The notes: generated by a model not told the origin, from the sequence alone. A stretch of DNA of 43,010 nucleotides from Hyphomicrobiaceae bacterium (GCA_002919265.1 PKEY01000092.1:1-43010); one strand, 5' to 3'. Shown: positions 33,303 to 42,397, counted from the stretch's first letter. Numbers and translations are program-made.

Positions 33303-34820
33303 CTACTTCTTTTTTCCCGGAAGACCGGGAAGTCCTGGAAGCTTGGGATTGCCCCCGCCCAGTCCTGGCAGGCCGCCGCCGAGGCCAGGCAGGCGCGGGA
33401 GCCCTCCTGACGGCAGGCCCGGCAAGCCTTTTGGCAACTCGCCGCGCTGCAGCTGCTCCACCATCTCGGGCGTTGGCTGAGGCAGACCGCCACCGCCAAA
33501 CATGCGCGCCAGCAAGCCCTTGTTCTTGCCCATGGCCTTCATCATGTCGGCCATCTGGCGGTGCATCTTGAGCAGGCGGTTGACCTCCTCGACCTTGGTG
33601 CCGGAGCCGGCCGCGATCCGCCGCTTGCGCTTGCCGTCGATGATCTTCGGGTTGCGGCGCTCCTGCGGCGTCATCGAAAGGATGATCGCGTGCTGCCGCT
33701 TCAGAATCTTGTCGTCGAGATTGGCCTCGGCAATCTGGTTACGGAGCTTGCCGATGCCCGGCAGCATCGCAAGCACGCCAGACATGCCGCCAATCTTCTG
33801 CATCTGCTTGATCTGCTCGGCGAGGTCTTCGAGGTCGAACTCGCCCTTCTTCATCTTCTGGGCGATCTTCTGCGCCTTTTCGGCGTCGATCGTCTGCGCA
33901 GCCTTTTCGACCAGGCTGACGATATCGCCCATGCCCAGGATGCGGTTGGCGATCCGCTCCGGGTGGAAGTCCTCAAGCGCGTCCCACTTCTCACCGGTGC
34001 CGAGCAGCTTGATCGGCTTGCCGGTGACCGCGCGCATGGAGAGCGCCGCACCGCCGCGGCCATCGCCGTCGATGCGGGTGAGTACGATGCCCGTGATGCC
34101 AATGCGGCCGTCAAAAGCCTTCGCTGTGTTGACCGCGTCCTGCCCCGTCAAGCTGTCCGCGACGAGCAGCACTTCATGGGGATTGGTGGCGGCCTTGACC
34201 TCGGCCACTTCCAGCATCAGCGCCTCGTCCACGGTCGTGCGGCCTGCGGTGTCGAGCAGCACCACGTCGTATCCGCCAAGGCGGGCAGCATCGAGCGCGC
34301 GCCGCGCAATCTGCAGTGGCGTTTGGCCTGGGATGATCGGCAGCGTCGGCACGTCGATCTGCTCGCCGAGCACGCGCAGCTGCTCCTGCGCCGCCGGCCG
34401 GCGCGTGTCGAGCGAGGCCATTAGCACCCGCTTCTTGTCGCGGTTCTTGAGGCGGTACGCGATCTTGGCCGTAGTGGTCGTCTTACCGGAGCCCTGCAGA
34501 CCGACCATCAGGATCGGCACGGGCGGCGTCGCGGCGACATCAATGGGCTGCGAGTCCGAGCCCAGCATGCGCACGAGCTCATCGTGCACGATCTTTACGA
34601 CCATCTGGCCGGGCGTGACCGACTTGATCACCTCCTGGCCGATCGCCTTCTGCTTCACCTTCTCGGTGAAGTCACGCACGACCTCCAGGGCCACGTCCGC
34701 CTCGAGAAGAGCACGGCGCACCTCGCGCATGGCCTCGCTGACGTCGCTTTCGGTCAGCGCGCCGCGCTTGGTGAGCTTGTCGAATATGCCTGAGAGGCGG
34801 TCGGAAAGGCTCTGGAACAT
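33303..34820 (-). CDS. ffh: Signal recognition particle protein Ffh (SRP54)
   Basis: A 505-residue SRP GTPase that binds 4.5S RNA and hydrophobic signal sequences and docks on FtsY, which is also in this window (39.8 kb). N-domain at 1-85; G-domain with Walker A GLQGSGKTT at 107-115, DTRRPAAQEQL, LDTAGR and TRIDGDGRGG; Met-rich M-domain at about 325-440 with KRRIAAGSGTKVEEVNRLLK, the RNA-binding helix. The last 55 residues are a repeating Gly/Pro/Leu tail (LPGLPSGGLPRLPGLGGG), a feature often seen in alphaproteobacterial Ffh. Heads the ffh-rpsP-rimM group. Confidence 0.97.
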   Translation of the reverse strand: MFQSLSDRLSGIFDKLTKRGALTESDVSEAMREVRRALLEADVALEVVRDFTEKVKQKAIGQEVIKSVTPGQMVVKIVHDELVRMLGSDSQPIDVAATPPVPILMVGLQGSGKTTTTAKIAYRLKNRDKKRVLMASLDTRRPAAQEQLRVLGEQIDVPTLPIIPGQTPLQIARRALDAARLGGYDVVLLDTAGRTTVDEALMLEVAEVKAATNPHEVLLVADSLTGQDAVNTAKAFDGRIGITGIVLTRIDGDGRGGAALSMRAVTGKPIKLLGTGEKWDALEDFHPERIANRILGMGDIVSLVEKAAQTIDAEKAQKIAQKMKKGEFDLEDLAEQIKQMQKIGGMSGVLAMLPGIGKLRNQIAEANLDDKILKRQHAIILSMTPQERRNPKIIDGKRKRRIAAGSGTKVEEVNRLLKMHRQMADMMKAMGKNKGLLARMFGGGGLPQPTPEMVEQLQRGELPKGLPGLPSGGLPRLPGLGGGLPGLGGGNPKLPGLPGLPGKKK

Positions 34821-34852
34821 TGCAACCCGTTTCGCTGGCGAGGCGCCCTATT

Positions 34853-35497
34853 TCATGCGCCTGGGACCTTCAAGGCCTGATAATCGATCATCACGTGGTC
34901 CTGATACGCCCTGCGCTCGGTGAGACGCTGATACCAGGCTTCCACGTTCTCAAGCCGCGGACGGGGAATATCGAGCGTGAAGTAGCGATACATGAGAGAG
35001 CCACACCCAATGTCCGCCGCCGTCAGCTGGTCCCCCAGGATATAGGAACGACCGGCGAGCTGTGCATCGAGAATGGCCAGCCGTTCTCCGACACGTTTCG
35101 CTGCTTTTTCAATGGCCGCAACGTTGCGGTCCTTTGCCGGCGTCCGGATGAGGCCAAGGAAGCAGGTGGCGATGATGTCCGAGTAGAGCGTGGAGTTGGC
35201 CCATTCCATCCACTGGTCGGCCAAGGCACGCTGCCGCTCGTCCGCGCTTCCCAGCTTCTCGCGCCCATAGACAGCAGCCAGATACCGGACGATGGCATTG
35301 CTCTCCCAGAGAACGAAGCCATTGTCGTCGATCACCGGCACCAACCGGTTCGGGTTGAGCTTGCCGAACTCATCGGTGTCCAAGCCACCGAACTGGCCGC
35401 CAGCGTCAATCCTTTGATGGACCAAGCCAAGCTCGGCCACTGTCCACATGACCTTCTGGACGTTGATCGACGTCTTGCGTCCCCAGACCTTGAGCAT
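34853..35497 (-). CDS. Glutathione S-transferase family protein
   Basis: A 214-residue cytosolic GST. The thioredoxin-like N-domain has KVWGRKTSINVQKVMWTVAE, whose Ser10 is the likely glutathione-activating residue (theta/beta-like RxxS-N-K pattern). NPNRLVPVIDDNGFVLWESN holds the cis-Pro and the glutathione gamma-Glu site (ESNAI). The helical C-domain includes LGDQLTAADIGCGSLMYRYF. The substrate is unknown. The ATG has GAGG four bases upstream. It lies upstream of ffh on the same strand with 32 bases between. gshB in this window would supply glutathione. Confidence 0.9.
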   Translation of the reverse strand: MLKVWGRKTSINVQKVMWTVAELGLVHQRIDAGGQFGGLDTDEFGKLNPNRLVPVIDDNGFVLWESNAIVRYLAAVYGREKLGSADERQRALADQWMEWANSTLYSDIIATCFLGLIRTPAKDRNVAAIEKAAKRVGERLAILDAQLAGRSYILGDQLTAADIGCGSLMYRYFTLDIPRPRLENVEAWYQRLTERRAYQDHVMIDYQALKVPGA

Positions 35498-35554
35498 ACT
35501 GCCTCGACCGCGGCTGCTGTGCGAATTCCGAATCCGTTTCTCCAAACGCGAACG

Positions 35555-35642
35555 CGCCCGCGGGCGAAACTCGCTGGCGGGCGTTGACCACCCTGCAGAC
35601 CAAGGGGCCTAAACAAGGGCGGCGGCTCGGTTCTCAAGAACC
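35555..35642. promoter_or_regulatory. Two palindromes upstream of the GST gene
   Basis: CGCCCGCGGGCG (35555-35566) is a perfect 12-bp palindrome. GGTTCT-CA-AGAACC (35629-35642) is a 6-bp inverted repeat with a 2-base centre. Both lie 58-145 bases before the GST start, in the likely promoter region. The second has the form of a dimeric-repressor site. No regulator is adjacent. Confidence 0.35.
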
Positions 35643-35719
35643 AGATCGGAAAATCCGGCGGACCATAAGTTGAACGCAAACTACTGTCAAACGTATCCGT
35701 CCAAATTTGATTTCAGCAA

Positions 35720-36850
35720 TCAGTCCTGATTGCGGGGCGTCACCCGGAGAATTCGACCTCGAGCGCTATCTGTCGCGACATAAATGGCTCCATCGGGCCC
35801 CTGTTTCACATCACGGATACGCTGATTGAGGTCCGTCAGCAGGCGTTCCTCGGCGGTCACCTGCTCGCCGTCGAGTACCAGCCGGGCGAGGTGCCGTCCG
35901 GCGAGAGCGCCAACAAACAGATTGCCGCGCCACTGCGGCGCACGATCAGCCGTGTAGAAGGCCATGCCGGATGGCGCAATGGACGGGTCCCAATAATAGA
36001 GGGGCTGCTCCATACCCTCGCGCCTCTTCGGGATCTCCTCTCCCGTGTAGTGCCGGCCATAGTTGATCACGGGCCAACCGTAGTTCAGCCCCTTGCGGAC
36101 CACGTTGACTTCATCCCCTCCGCGCGGGCCGTGGTCGACGATCCAAAGCTCGCCCGTCTCGGGATGGAGTGCCGCGGCCTGGGGATTGCGATGGCCGTAG
36201 GACCAGATTTCGGATCGCGCGCCCTCACGGCCGACGAACGGATTGTCATCCGGCACCGAACCATCGGCATTGATGCGGACCACCTTGCCCCAGTGACGGG
36301 AGAGGTCCTGCGCGTAACGCATCTGAAACCGCTCGCCCAAGGTCACAAAGAGCTTCCCATCTGGCGTTGGCACAATGCGCGAGCCAAAATGTACATTGCC
36401 GTCATAAGACGGCTGCTGGTGAAAGATGACCTGAACGTCTTCGAGTCTTGGCGGCGATACGTCGGCATTGAGACGCGCCCGCGCGACTGCCGTGCCGTTT
36501 CCGTCCCGCCGCGGCTCGGAAAAAGAGAAGTAGATGGTGCCGCTGGTCTCGAAATCCGGCGCCAGAGCCACGTCCAGCAACCCACCCTGACCTTGGGCAA
36601 AGACCTCGGGAACTCCCGCCACCGGCTGCGAAAGGCGACCATCGGTGCTCACGATGCGCATCCGCCCGTCGCGTTCCGTGACGAGGATGCGGCCATCGGG
36701 CAGGAACTCGAAACCCCACGGGTGGTCCAGCCCCTCAGCAACGGTTTGAACCGTGACCTGAGAGGTCGGCGCAGCCGGAGCCCGCGTTTGGTTCGCCAAA
36801 CTGGTTTCGGACACCGCAATCAGTGCGGCTGCGGCGATCAGGAAGCGCAT
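35720..36850 (-). CDS. PQQ-dependent sugar dehydrogenase (soluble aldose dehydrogenase/YliI-like)
   Basis: A 376-residue secreted six-bladed beta-propeller of the GSDH/YliI family, which oxidises aldose sugars using PQQ. The signal peptide ends near residue 20 (SETSLANQ). Family signatures: VAEGLDHPWGFEFLPDGRIL, VTERDGRMRIV, YGHRNPQAAALHPETGELW and VDHGPRGGDEVN, the latter containing the metal- and PQQ-binding segment. The blade end SGMAFYTADRAPQWRGNLFV is also typical. No PQQ synthesis genes lie in the window. It ends 222 bases from the GST start, and is transcribed leftward after the methyltransferase gene. Confidence 0.9.
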   Translation of the reverse strand: MRFLIAAAALIAVSETSLANQTRAPAAPTSQVTVQTVAEGLDHPWGFEFLPDGRILVTERDGRMRIVSTDGRLSQPVAGVPEVFAQGQGGLLDVALAPDFETSGTIYFSFSEPRRDGNGTAVARARLNADVSPPRLEDVQVIFHQQPSYDGNVHFGSRIVPTPDGKLFVTLGERFQMRYAQDLSRHWGKVVRINADGSVPDDNPFVGREGARSEIWSYGHRNPQAAALHPETGELWIVDHGPRGGDEVNVVRKGLNYGWPVINYGRHYTGEEIPKRREGMEQPLYYWDPSIAPSGMAFYTADRAPQWRGNLFVGALAGRHLARLVLDGEQVTAEERLLTDLNQRIRDVKQGPDGAIYVATDSARGRILRVTPRNQD

Positions 36851-36921
36851 GCAAGTCCTCCCGCGGAAACGGCGATGTCAGAGGCAACAACGCACGCCGG
36901 GCTTTTTCGTACCGAGCCCGA

Positions 36922-37515
36922 TCAATTGTTGTACCGAAGGGCGTTTTGGATCTCGGGTGGATCGCGAAGCCAGACGTGATTGGGCCCGACTGCGGCAATC
37001 CTCTGTACGACTCGCTCCGGATCGGCGAGCTTGCCGTGCTCGAAAGCAATCGGCACCAGACGACCACGGACGGCTTCGATGAGTTCGCCCGGTTTCAGAA
37101 GGAACTCCGGATTTTTGACCCTCCCGTAGCGCTCATTCCCAACGGCGAATGTTTCGTAGATCAGCAGGCCATCGGGCGCGACGCAGGCCACGATGTCAGG
37201 AAGGATTGGTCGCCAAAGATAGTTCGTCACGATCACACCGGCGAACGAGCGGCCGCGGAATGGAAATGGCCGGCCATCTTCGAGATCGGCCGCCACCAGC
37301 TCGACACCAGGAGTGCCTTCGAGATCCGCAACACCGGAAAGATTGCGGTCCACGCCGGTCACCTCGTAGCCTCGCTCGAGCGCAAGCCGCAGGTGCCGGC
37401 CGCTGCCGCAGGCGACATCAAGCACTCGACCCGTGCGTGGAATGCTTGGCAGGAATCGTTCGACCCACTTCGACGAGGGCCGCAGCTCGCGGTGTGACGC
37501 ATCTGCCTCTGGCAT
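36922..37515 (-). CDS. Class I SAM-dependent methyltransferase
   Basis: A 197-residue small-molecule-type methyltransferase. Motif I is [13 protein letters not shown] at 31-43; the acidic end of strand 2 is GVDRN (about 54-58). Motif II-like LVAADLEDG and motif III-like [15 protein letters not shown] follow. The order resembles TehB/Rossmann methyltransferases. There is no basis to name the substrate. It diverges from dapF with only 46 bases between starts, which must hold both promoters. Confidence 0.85.
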   Translation of the reverse strand: MPEADASHRELRPSSKWVERFLPSIPRTGRVLDVACGSGRHLRLALERGYEVTGVDRNLSGVADLEGTPGVELVAADLEDGRPFPFRGRSFAGVIVTNYLWRPILPDIVACVAPDGLLIYETFAVGNERYGRVKNPEFLLKPGELIEAVRGRLVPIAFEHGKLADPERVVQRIAAVGPNHVWLRDPPEIQNALRYNN

Positions 37516-37526
37516 TCTGGTTCCGA

Positions 37527-37556
37527 TTGTATTTCTCGCTCAGTCCACCCTATATG
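37527..37556 (+). promoter_or_regulatory. Possible dapF promoter, perhaps leaderless
   Basis: TTGTAT (37527-37532) and TATATG (37551-37556) are spaced by 18 bases, resembling sigma-70 -35 and -10 boxes. The expected start of transcription falls at or within a base or two of the dapF ATG, and the ATG lacks a properly spaced ribosome site. The mRNA may be leaderless. Confidence 0.35.
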
Positions 37557-37561
37557 GGGGC

Positions 37562-38431
37562 ATGACCAGCGCTCACGCCATTCCATTCAAGAAAATGAAC
37601 GGTCTCGGCAACGAGATCGTGATGGTCGATCTGCGCGGGAGCACGCGCGTTTTCACGGCGGACGAGGCGCGGGCCATCGCGGCGCAGCCGCGCTCACACT
37701 TTGACCAGCTGATGGTGCTGCACGATCCGCAAACGCCTGGTACGGATGCGTACGTGCGGATCTACAACACGGATGGCTCGCCAGCTGGTGCTTGTGGAAA
37801 CGGGACGCGGTGCATCGCCTGGGTGGTTGCCCAGCAAACTGGCCGCCGCAAAATCCGGTTTGAGACCAGCGGCGGGCTGCTCGAAGCTCACGTCGAGAGC
37901 ATCGACAGCATCACCGTTGACATGGGCAAGCCCCGCTTCCGCTGGGATGAGATCCCGCTAGCGGAGCCATTCCACGACACCACCAAGATCGAGTTGCAGA
38001 TCGGTCCGATTGACCGACCCATCCTGCATTCGCCGTCCGTGGTGAATGTCGGCAACCCGCATGCCATCTTCTGGGTCGAGGACGTCGATGCCTACGACCT
38101 TGTGCGGTTCGGTCCGCTCCTCGAGTGTCATCCCATCTTCCCGGAGCGCGCCAATATCTCGTTGGCCCAGGTCACGTCGCCGTCGTCGCTCAAGGTGCGC
38201 ACCTGGGAGCGTGGCGCCGGCTTGACGCGAGCCTGCGGATCAGCGGCATGCGCTAGCGCAGTTTGCGCGGCCCGGACCGGCAGGACAGGTCGAAACGTCA
38301 CGGTGACGCTGCCAGGCGGCGTACTTCACATACAATGGACAGGTGAAGACCGGATCCTGATGCGCGGACCAGTTGAGTTCGAGTATGATGGCATGCTCGA
38401 CCCGGCACTGTTCACGAACGCTCCGGCATAA
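37562..38431 (+). CDS. dapF: Diaminopimelate epimerase
   Basis: A 289-residue PLP-independent epimerase making meso-diaminopimelate from the LL form, for peptidoglycan and lysine. The two acid-base cysteines are visible: Cys78 in [10 protein letters not shown] and Cys225 in [10 protein letters not shown]. The start [18 protein letters not shown] is the family hallmark, and [16 protein letters not shown] is conserved. The ATG is chosen by alignment to that motif; upstream in-frame codons run into the divergent gene. It heads the alphaproteobacterial cluster dapF-mtaB-ftsY-ispZ. Confidence 0.97.
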   Translation: MTSAHAIPFKKMNGLGNEIVMVDLRGSTRVFTADEARAIAAQPRSHFDQLMVLHDPQTPGTDAYVRIYNTDGSPAGACGNGTRCIAWVVAQQTGRRKIRFETSGGLLEAHVESIDSITVDMGKPRFRWDEIPLAEPFHDTTKIELQIGPIDRPILHSPSVVNVGNPHAIFWVEDVDAYDLVRFGPLLECHPIFPERANISLAQVTSPSSLKVRTWERGAGLTRACGSAACASAVCAARTGRTGRNVTVTLPGGVLHIQWTGEDRILMRGPVEFEYDGMLDPALFTNAPA

Positions 38432-38546
38432 TTGCCTGTCACCTCTATCGAATGTCCTGGTCGCGTCTTACATCAGGACGTGTTATTCGCTGCTGCACAA
38501 AAATGGTGGCGTCCACCTTTGCCTCTGCGATTCGTTCAAGTTCTGA

Positions 38547-39806
38547 ATGTCCAAGCCCACCGTCATCACACTAGGCTGTCGCTTGAACGCCTATGAGTCC
38601 GAGCTGATGCGCCAGCATGCAGCTGACGCCGGGCTCGGCAATGCGGTGATCATCAACACGTGCGCCGTGACAGCCGAGGCGGTCCGTCAATCGCAGCAGG
38701 CGATCCGCAAGGCGCGCCGCGAGCGCCCCGAGGCCAAAATCATCGTGACGGGCTGCGCTGCCCAGATTGAACCCCAGCTTTTCGCCGGCATGGCGGAGGT
38801 CGACCACGTCATTGGCAACGCCGAGAAGGTCAAGCCTGAGACGTTCCGCAGCTTGAGCGTGGACGACTGCGAGCGCGTGCTGGTCAACGACATCATGAGC
38901 GTGCGTGAGACCGCCTCGCACCTAATCGAGGGTTTCGGTACACGCGCCCGTGCATACGTTCAGGTGCAGAATGGCTGCGACCACCGTTGCACCTTCTGCA
39001 TCATTCCTTATGGCCGCGGTCCCTCCCGGTCAGTCCCTGCCGGGGAGGTGGTGAGCCAGGTGCGGCGTCTCGTCGAAATGGGCTACCAAGAGGTGGTTTT
39101 GACGGGCGTCGACATTACCTCTTACGGCAACGACCTTCCGGGGCAGATGTCGCTGGGGCGTCTCGTGCGCCAGATTCTGCGGCATGTGCCGGAGCTGAAG
39201 CGCCTGCGCATCTCCTCCATCGATCAGGTGGAGGCTGACAAGCACTTGATGGAGGCCATTGCGGAAGAACCGCGACTGATGCCGCATTTGCACCTCTCCC
39301 TTCAGGCCGGAGATGACCTGATCCTGAAACGCATGAAGCGCCGCCACTTGCGCGCCGACGCCATCCGGTTCTGTGAGACGGTGCGGCGGCTCAGGCCGGA
39401 CATCGTGTTCGGCGCCGACCTCATCGCCGGTTTCCCAACGGAGACCGAAGAGCAGTTCCAAAACACCCTACGCCTCGTTGAGGAGTGCGGTTTGACTTAC
39501 CTACACGTCTTCCCTTTCTCGCCGCGCAAGGGCACGCCCGCGGCGCGCATGCCTCAAGTAAGCAGGACCATCGTGAAGGAGCGCGCTGCGAGACTGCGCC
39601 AGCTCGGCAGCGAAGTTCTGGCGCGTTATCTTGCCTCGCAGCAGGGAGCCATCGTCGACGTGCTGACCGAGCGGGAGAATGTCGGTCGCACGGCACAATT
39701 CGCCGAGATCCGTCTTGATGGTAACGCGCCCGCCGCCACGTTCCTGCGCGCCCGCGTGCGGGGGACGGATGGCCAACGTCTCGCTGGCGAGGTGTTGGCG
39801 GCATGA
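38547..39806 (+). CDS. mtaB: tRNA t6A37 methylthiotransferase MtaB
   Basis: A 419-residue radical-SAM methylthiotransferase converting t6A37 to ms2t6A in tRNAs that read ANN codons. The N-terminal UPF0004 domain has three cluster-binding cysteines (Cys11, 39, 70). The radical-SAM cluster motif is CDHRCTFC (Cys144, 148, 151). GVDITSYGNDLPG and FGADLIAGFPTETEEQF follow. A C-terminal TRAM-like part (VDVLTERENVGRTAQF) closes it. Its TGA overlaps the ATG of ftsY (ATGA). The dapF-mtaB gap (115 bases) has an imperfect dyad GTCCTG-N14-CAGGAC (38454-38479). Confidence 0.95.
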   Translation: MSKPTVITLGCRLNAYESELMRQHAADAGLGNAVIINTCAVTAEAVRQSQQAIRKARRERPEAKIIVTGCAAQIEPQLFAGMAEVDHVIGNAEKVKPETFRSLSVDDCERVLVNDIMSVRETASHLIEGFGTRARAYVQVQNGCDHRCTFCIIPYGRGPSRSVPAGEVVSQVRRLVEMGYQEVVLTGVDITSYGNDLPGQMSLGRLVRQILRHVPELKRLRISSIDQVEADKHLMEAIAEEPRLMPHLHLSLQAGDDLILKRMKRRHLRADAIRFCETVRRLRPDIVFGADLIAGFPTETEEQFQNTLRLVEECGLTYLHVFPFSPRKGTPAARMPQVSRTIVKERAARLRQLGSEVLARYLASQQGAIVDVLTERENVGRTAQFAEIRLDGNAPAATFLRARVRGTDGQRLAGEVLAA

Positions 39807-41002
39807 TCATGAAGCCGAAAAAGGGAGGGCTGTTCGGACGTCTGTTTGGCCGGGGCGAGCAGCCAGAGGAACACGAGAAGGACGTCCGCCCCGAAGACGC
39901 AGCCGCTCATCCGGATAGGGGCGAGCAAGCGGAACCCGCGCAGCAGGAGCACAGCTCAGCCGAGGATGAGCTACGGCCTGAACAAGCGACGTCTGCGGCT
40001 ACAGCTGAAGCGGAAGCGCAATCCGAGGCCGCTGATGAACCTCAGCAGCCTGCCGCAGCGGAGCTTGAGCCTGTGCCGGCCAGGCCCAAGCTGAGCTGGT
40101 TCGAACGGCTGAAGGCCGGCCTGACAAAGACCTCCAGCAAGCTTTCGGAAGGCATCACTGGCGTTTTCGCGAAGCGCAAGCTCGACGCGGAAACGCTCGA
40201 AGAGCTCGAGGACCTGCTGATCCAGTCGGATCTCGGCCTCGAGACAGCAATGCGCATTACTGAGGCGCTATCCAAAGGACGTTACGACAAGGGCATCACC
40301 CCGGACCAGGTACGGGCGGTCCTCGCCTCGGAGATCGAGAAGATCTTGGCGCCCGTCGCCAAACCGCTCGAGCTGAACCCCAACGCAAAGCCTCACGTCA
40401 TTCTGATGGTCGGGGTCAACGGCACCGGCAAGACGACCACGATCGGCAAGCTGGCCGCAAAGTTTGTCCGTGAGGGCAAGAAGGTGATGATGGTGGCCGG
40501 CGATACATTCCGGGCCGCCGCCATCGACCAGCTCAAGGTGTGGGGCGAACGGACCGGCGCCACAGTTGTCGCGCGCGACGTTGGCGCGGATGCCGCGGGT
40601 CTCGCTTACGACGCCTTAGCGCGCGCCCGCAAGGAAGGCTACGACGTCCTGCTCATGGACACAGCCGGCCGGCTGCAAAACAAGCAGGCCCTCATGGACG
40701 AGCTCGCGAAGATCATTCGCGTTCTGAAAAAGATCGACCCGGAAGCCCCCCACGACAGCCTCCTCGTTCTCGACGCCACGACTGGCCAGAACGCTCTCGA
40801 TCAGGTGCAAGTCTTCCAGAAGCAAGCCGGCGTCAGTGGTTTGGTAATGACTAAGTTGGACGGTACTGCGAAGGGTGGGATTCTCGTAGCTATCGCCGCC
40901 AAGTACGGCCTCCCTGTGCACGCTGTGGGTGTAGGCGAAGGTGTTGACGACCTTCAGGCGTTTGACGCGAGCGAGTTCGCGCGGGCAATAGCTCTCGAAT
41001 AA
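39803..41002 (+). CDS. ftsY: Signal recognition particle receptor FtsY
   Basis: A 399-residue SRP receptor GTPase for membrane-protein targeting, partner of Ffh. A basic start (KPKKGGLFGRLFGRG) is followed by an acidic, Ala/Glu/Gln-rich A-domain (residues 18-95) thought to contact the membrane and translocon. The NG domain starts about 98, with Walker A GVNGTGKTT at 204-212, AGDTFRAAAIDQLKVW, LMDTAGRLQNK and TKLDGTAKGG. ATG at 39803 overlaps the mtaB stop, so translation is probably coupled; a second ATG two codons later is also possible. Confidence 0.97.
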   Translation: MIMKPKKGGLFGRLFGRGEQPEEHEKDVRPEDAAAHPDRGEQAEPAQQEHSSAEDELRPEQATSAATAEAEAQSEAADEPQQPAAAELEPVPARPKLSWFERLKAGLTKTSSKLSEGITGVFAKRKLDAETLEELEDLLIQSDLGLETAMRITEALSKGRYDKGITPDQVRAVLASEIEKILAPVAKPLELNPNAKPHVILMVGVNGTGKTTTIGKLAAKFVREGKKVMMVAGDTFRAAAIDQLKVWGERTGATVVARDVGADAAGLAYDALARARKEGYDVLLMDTAGRLQNKQALMDELAKIIRVLKKIDPEAPHDSLLVLDATTGQNALDQVQVFQKQAGVSGLVMTKLDGTAKGGILVAIAAKYGLPVHAVGVGEGVDDLQAFDASEFARAIALE

Positions 41003-41022
41003 CTAATAACTAATGAGATGAA

Positions 41023-41760
41023 ATGATTCTTTCGGGCGATTTAGGGAGGCTTGTAAGCAAGGCGATGAACTGGTTCAGGCGTAAGTATCCGTTCAACGCC
41101 GAACAGACAGTCAATATTCTGAGTGAGTTCGGCCCCCTGGTGACCATGTTCATCGTCAACGCGATGTACGGCATCACCGCCGGCACTTGGGCTCTGATTG
41201 TCACCACCGGCATCGCCATTGTGGCCATGCGGCTGGTGCTGAGGCGGTTTCCGGTGTTTCCCATTATCGCGAGCAGCGTCACCATCACGTTCGGATTTCT
41301 CACGCTTATCACCGGCGATCCGATGTGGGTGCAGATCAAGGTGACGATCTTCAATATCCTGTTCGCTGTGTTCCTGTTCGCCGGTCTCTGGCTGGGAAAG
41401 AATTTCTTTCAGTACGTTTTCGAGAGCACGTTTCACTACTCGAAGAAGGGGTGGGATCGGTTCACCTTCAGCTTTGCGTGCTTTTTCGTATTCACCGCCA
41501 TCCTCAACGAGATCGTTCGGGTGAGCTTTGACGATCACTCGATCTACAATTTCTTCGGCTATGAGATGGATGGCGTGAATGTCTGGATACTGTTCAAGGT
41601 CGCCATAATCATGCCGGTGAGTGGCCTCTATGCTTGGTGGCTCACGCGCGTCATGCAAAAGTATCGCCTCTCGCCAGAAGACGTGACCGGCACTGAGTCG
41701 AAAACATCCGCGTCGCAGAAGGTGGGTCGCAAGCCGGAAGCGGTGACGCAGGAGGTGTGA
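41023..41760 (+). CDS. IspZ/YciB-like membrane protein, divergent copy 1
   Basis: A 245-residue inner-membrane protein of the septation-protein IspZ/YciB family, with about five spans. Shared blocks with the next gene are FGPLVTMFIVNAMYGITAGT (cf. IAPLVIFFVVNSYRGIFWGT), FSFACFFVFTAILNEIVRVS (cf. FRWACFFAFLAVLNEIVWRN) and WILFKVAIIMPVSGLYAW (cf. WISFKIWGIMPLTMAFAL). An extra 30-residue N-terminal part and a hydrophilic C-terminal tail of about 35 residues set it apart. YciB acts in septum or cell-envelope synthesis, but its biochemical activity is unclear. It follows ftsY by 20 bases and has a poor ribosome site. Confidence 0.85.
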   Translation: MILSGDLGRLVSKAMNWFRRKYPFNAEQTVNILSEFGPLVTMFIVNAMYGITAGTWALIVTTGIAIVAMRLVLRRFPVFPIIASSVTITFGFLTLITGDPMWVQIKVTIFNILFAVFLFAGLWLGKNFFQYVFESTFHYSKKGWDRFTFSFACFFVFTAILNEIVRVSFDDHSIYNFFGYEMDGVNVWILFKVAIIMPVSGLYAWWLTRVMQKYRLSPEDVTGTESKTSASQKVGRKPEAVTQEV

Positions 41761-41805
41761 GCGTCTTGGTCTTGAGCTGAACCACAGCTCGAACGTGAGG
41801 TAGCA

Positions 41806-42390
41806 GTGTCGCACACTCCGACGACGAAGCAGCAAACGGCGCAGAACGAGCAATCGCAGCTGCTCAAGCTGGGCCTTGAGATCGCGCCACTCGTGATCTT
41901 TTTCGTCGTGAACAGCTATCGCGGCATCTTCTGGGGCACCGGGGCCTTCATGGTGGCGACGGTGCTGTCGCTCGTCCTCTCTCGCAGCGTTTTCGGACGT
42001 ATTCCCGTCATGCCGCTCGTGTCGGGCATCTTCGTCGTAGCGTTCGGAACGCTGACTCTCCTTCTCCAGGATGCGCTGTTCATCAAGCTCAAGCCGACGA
42101 TCGTAAACGCCCTTTTCTCGATCATCCTCTTCGGCGGCTTGCTGTTCGGTCGGCCTCTGCTTCGGCACCTGATGGGCGATGTATTTCAGCTCACCGACCG
42201 GGGCTGGTCGGTGCTGACCTTCCGCTGGGCGTGTTTTTTCGCCTTCCTTGCAGTCCTCAACGAAATCGTCTGGCGGAATTTTTCCGAGAGCTTTTGGATC
42301 AGCTTCAAGATCTGGGGCATCATGCCCCTGACCATGGCCTTCGCGCTTGCGCAAATCGGCGTGCTTAAACGGTATCAGGCCGAAGGTTAA
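41806..42390 (+). CDS. ispZ: Septation protein IspZ (YciB), canonical copy 2
   Basis: A 194-residue YciB/IspZ with the usual five spans and the family blocks VFGRIPVMPLVSGIFVVAFG, LKPTIVNALFSIILFGGLLFG, and LRHLMGDVFQLTDRGWSVL. Length and motifs match the canonical alphaproteobacterial protein better than its upstream paralogue. It begins with GTG and has a good ribosome site (GAGGTAGCA). It lies 45 bases after the divergent copy. Candidate terminator structure follows. The family is implicated in septation and envelope stability; the mechanism is not established. Confidence 0.93.
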   Translation: MSHTPTTKQQTAQNEQSQLLKLGLEIAPLVIFFVVNSYRGIFWGTGAFMVATVLSLVLSRSVFGRIPVMPLVSGIFVVAFGTLTLLLQDALFIKLKPTIVNALFSIILFGGLLFGRPLLRHLMGDVFQLTDRGWSVLTFRWACFFAFLAVLNEIVWRNFSESFWISFKIWGIMPLTMAFALAQIGVLKRYQAEG

Positions 42391-42397
42391 TCAACCC

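Noticed and set aside
33303-33470. The repeating Gly/Pro/Leu tail of Ffh as a novel domain
   Set aside because: Such tails are, as far as I know, common in alphaproteobacterial Ffh, so it is not reported as new.
33502-34923. A 473-codon plus-strand frame opposite ffh
   Set aside because: It is an antisense shadow rich in Ser, Arg and Pro; ffh on the minus strand has every SRP54 motif.
41041-42354. A 437-codon minus-strand frame across the two ispZ genes
   Set aside because: It is His/Arg/Glu/Asp-rich antisense of membrane-protein codons, with no start signal. The plus-strand genes show family motifs.
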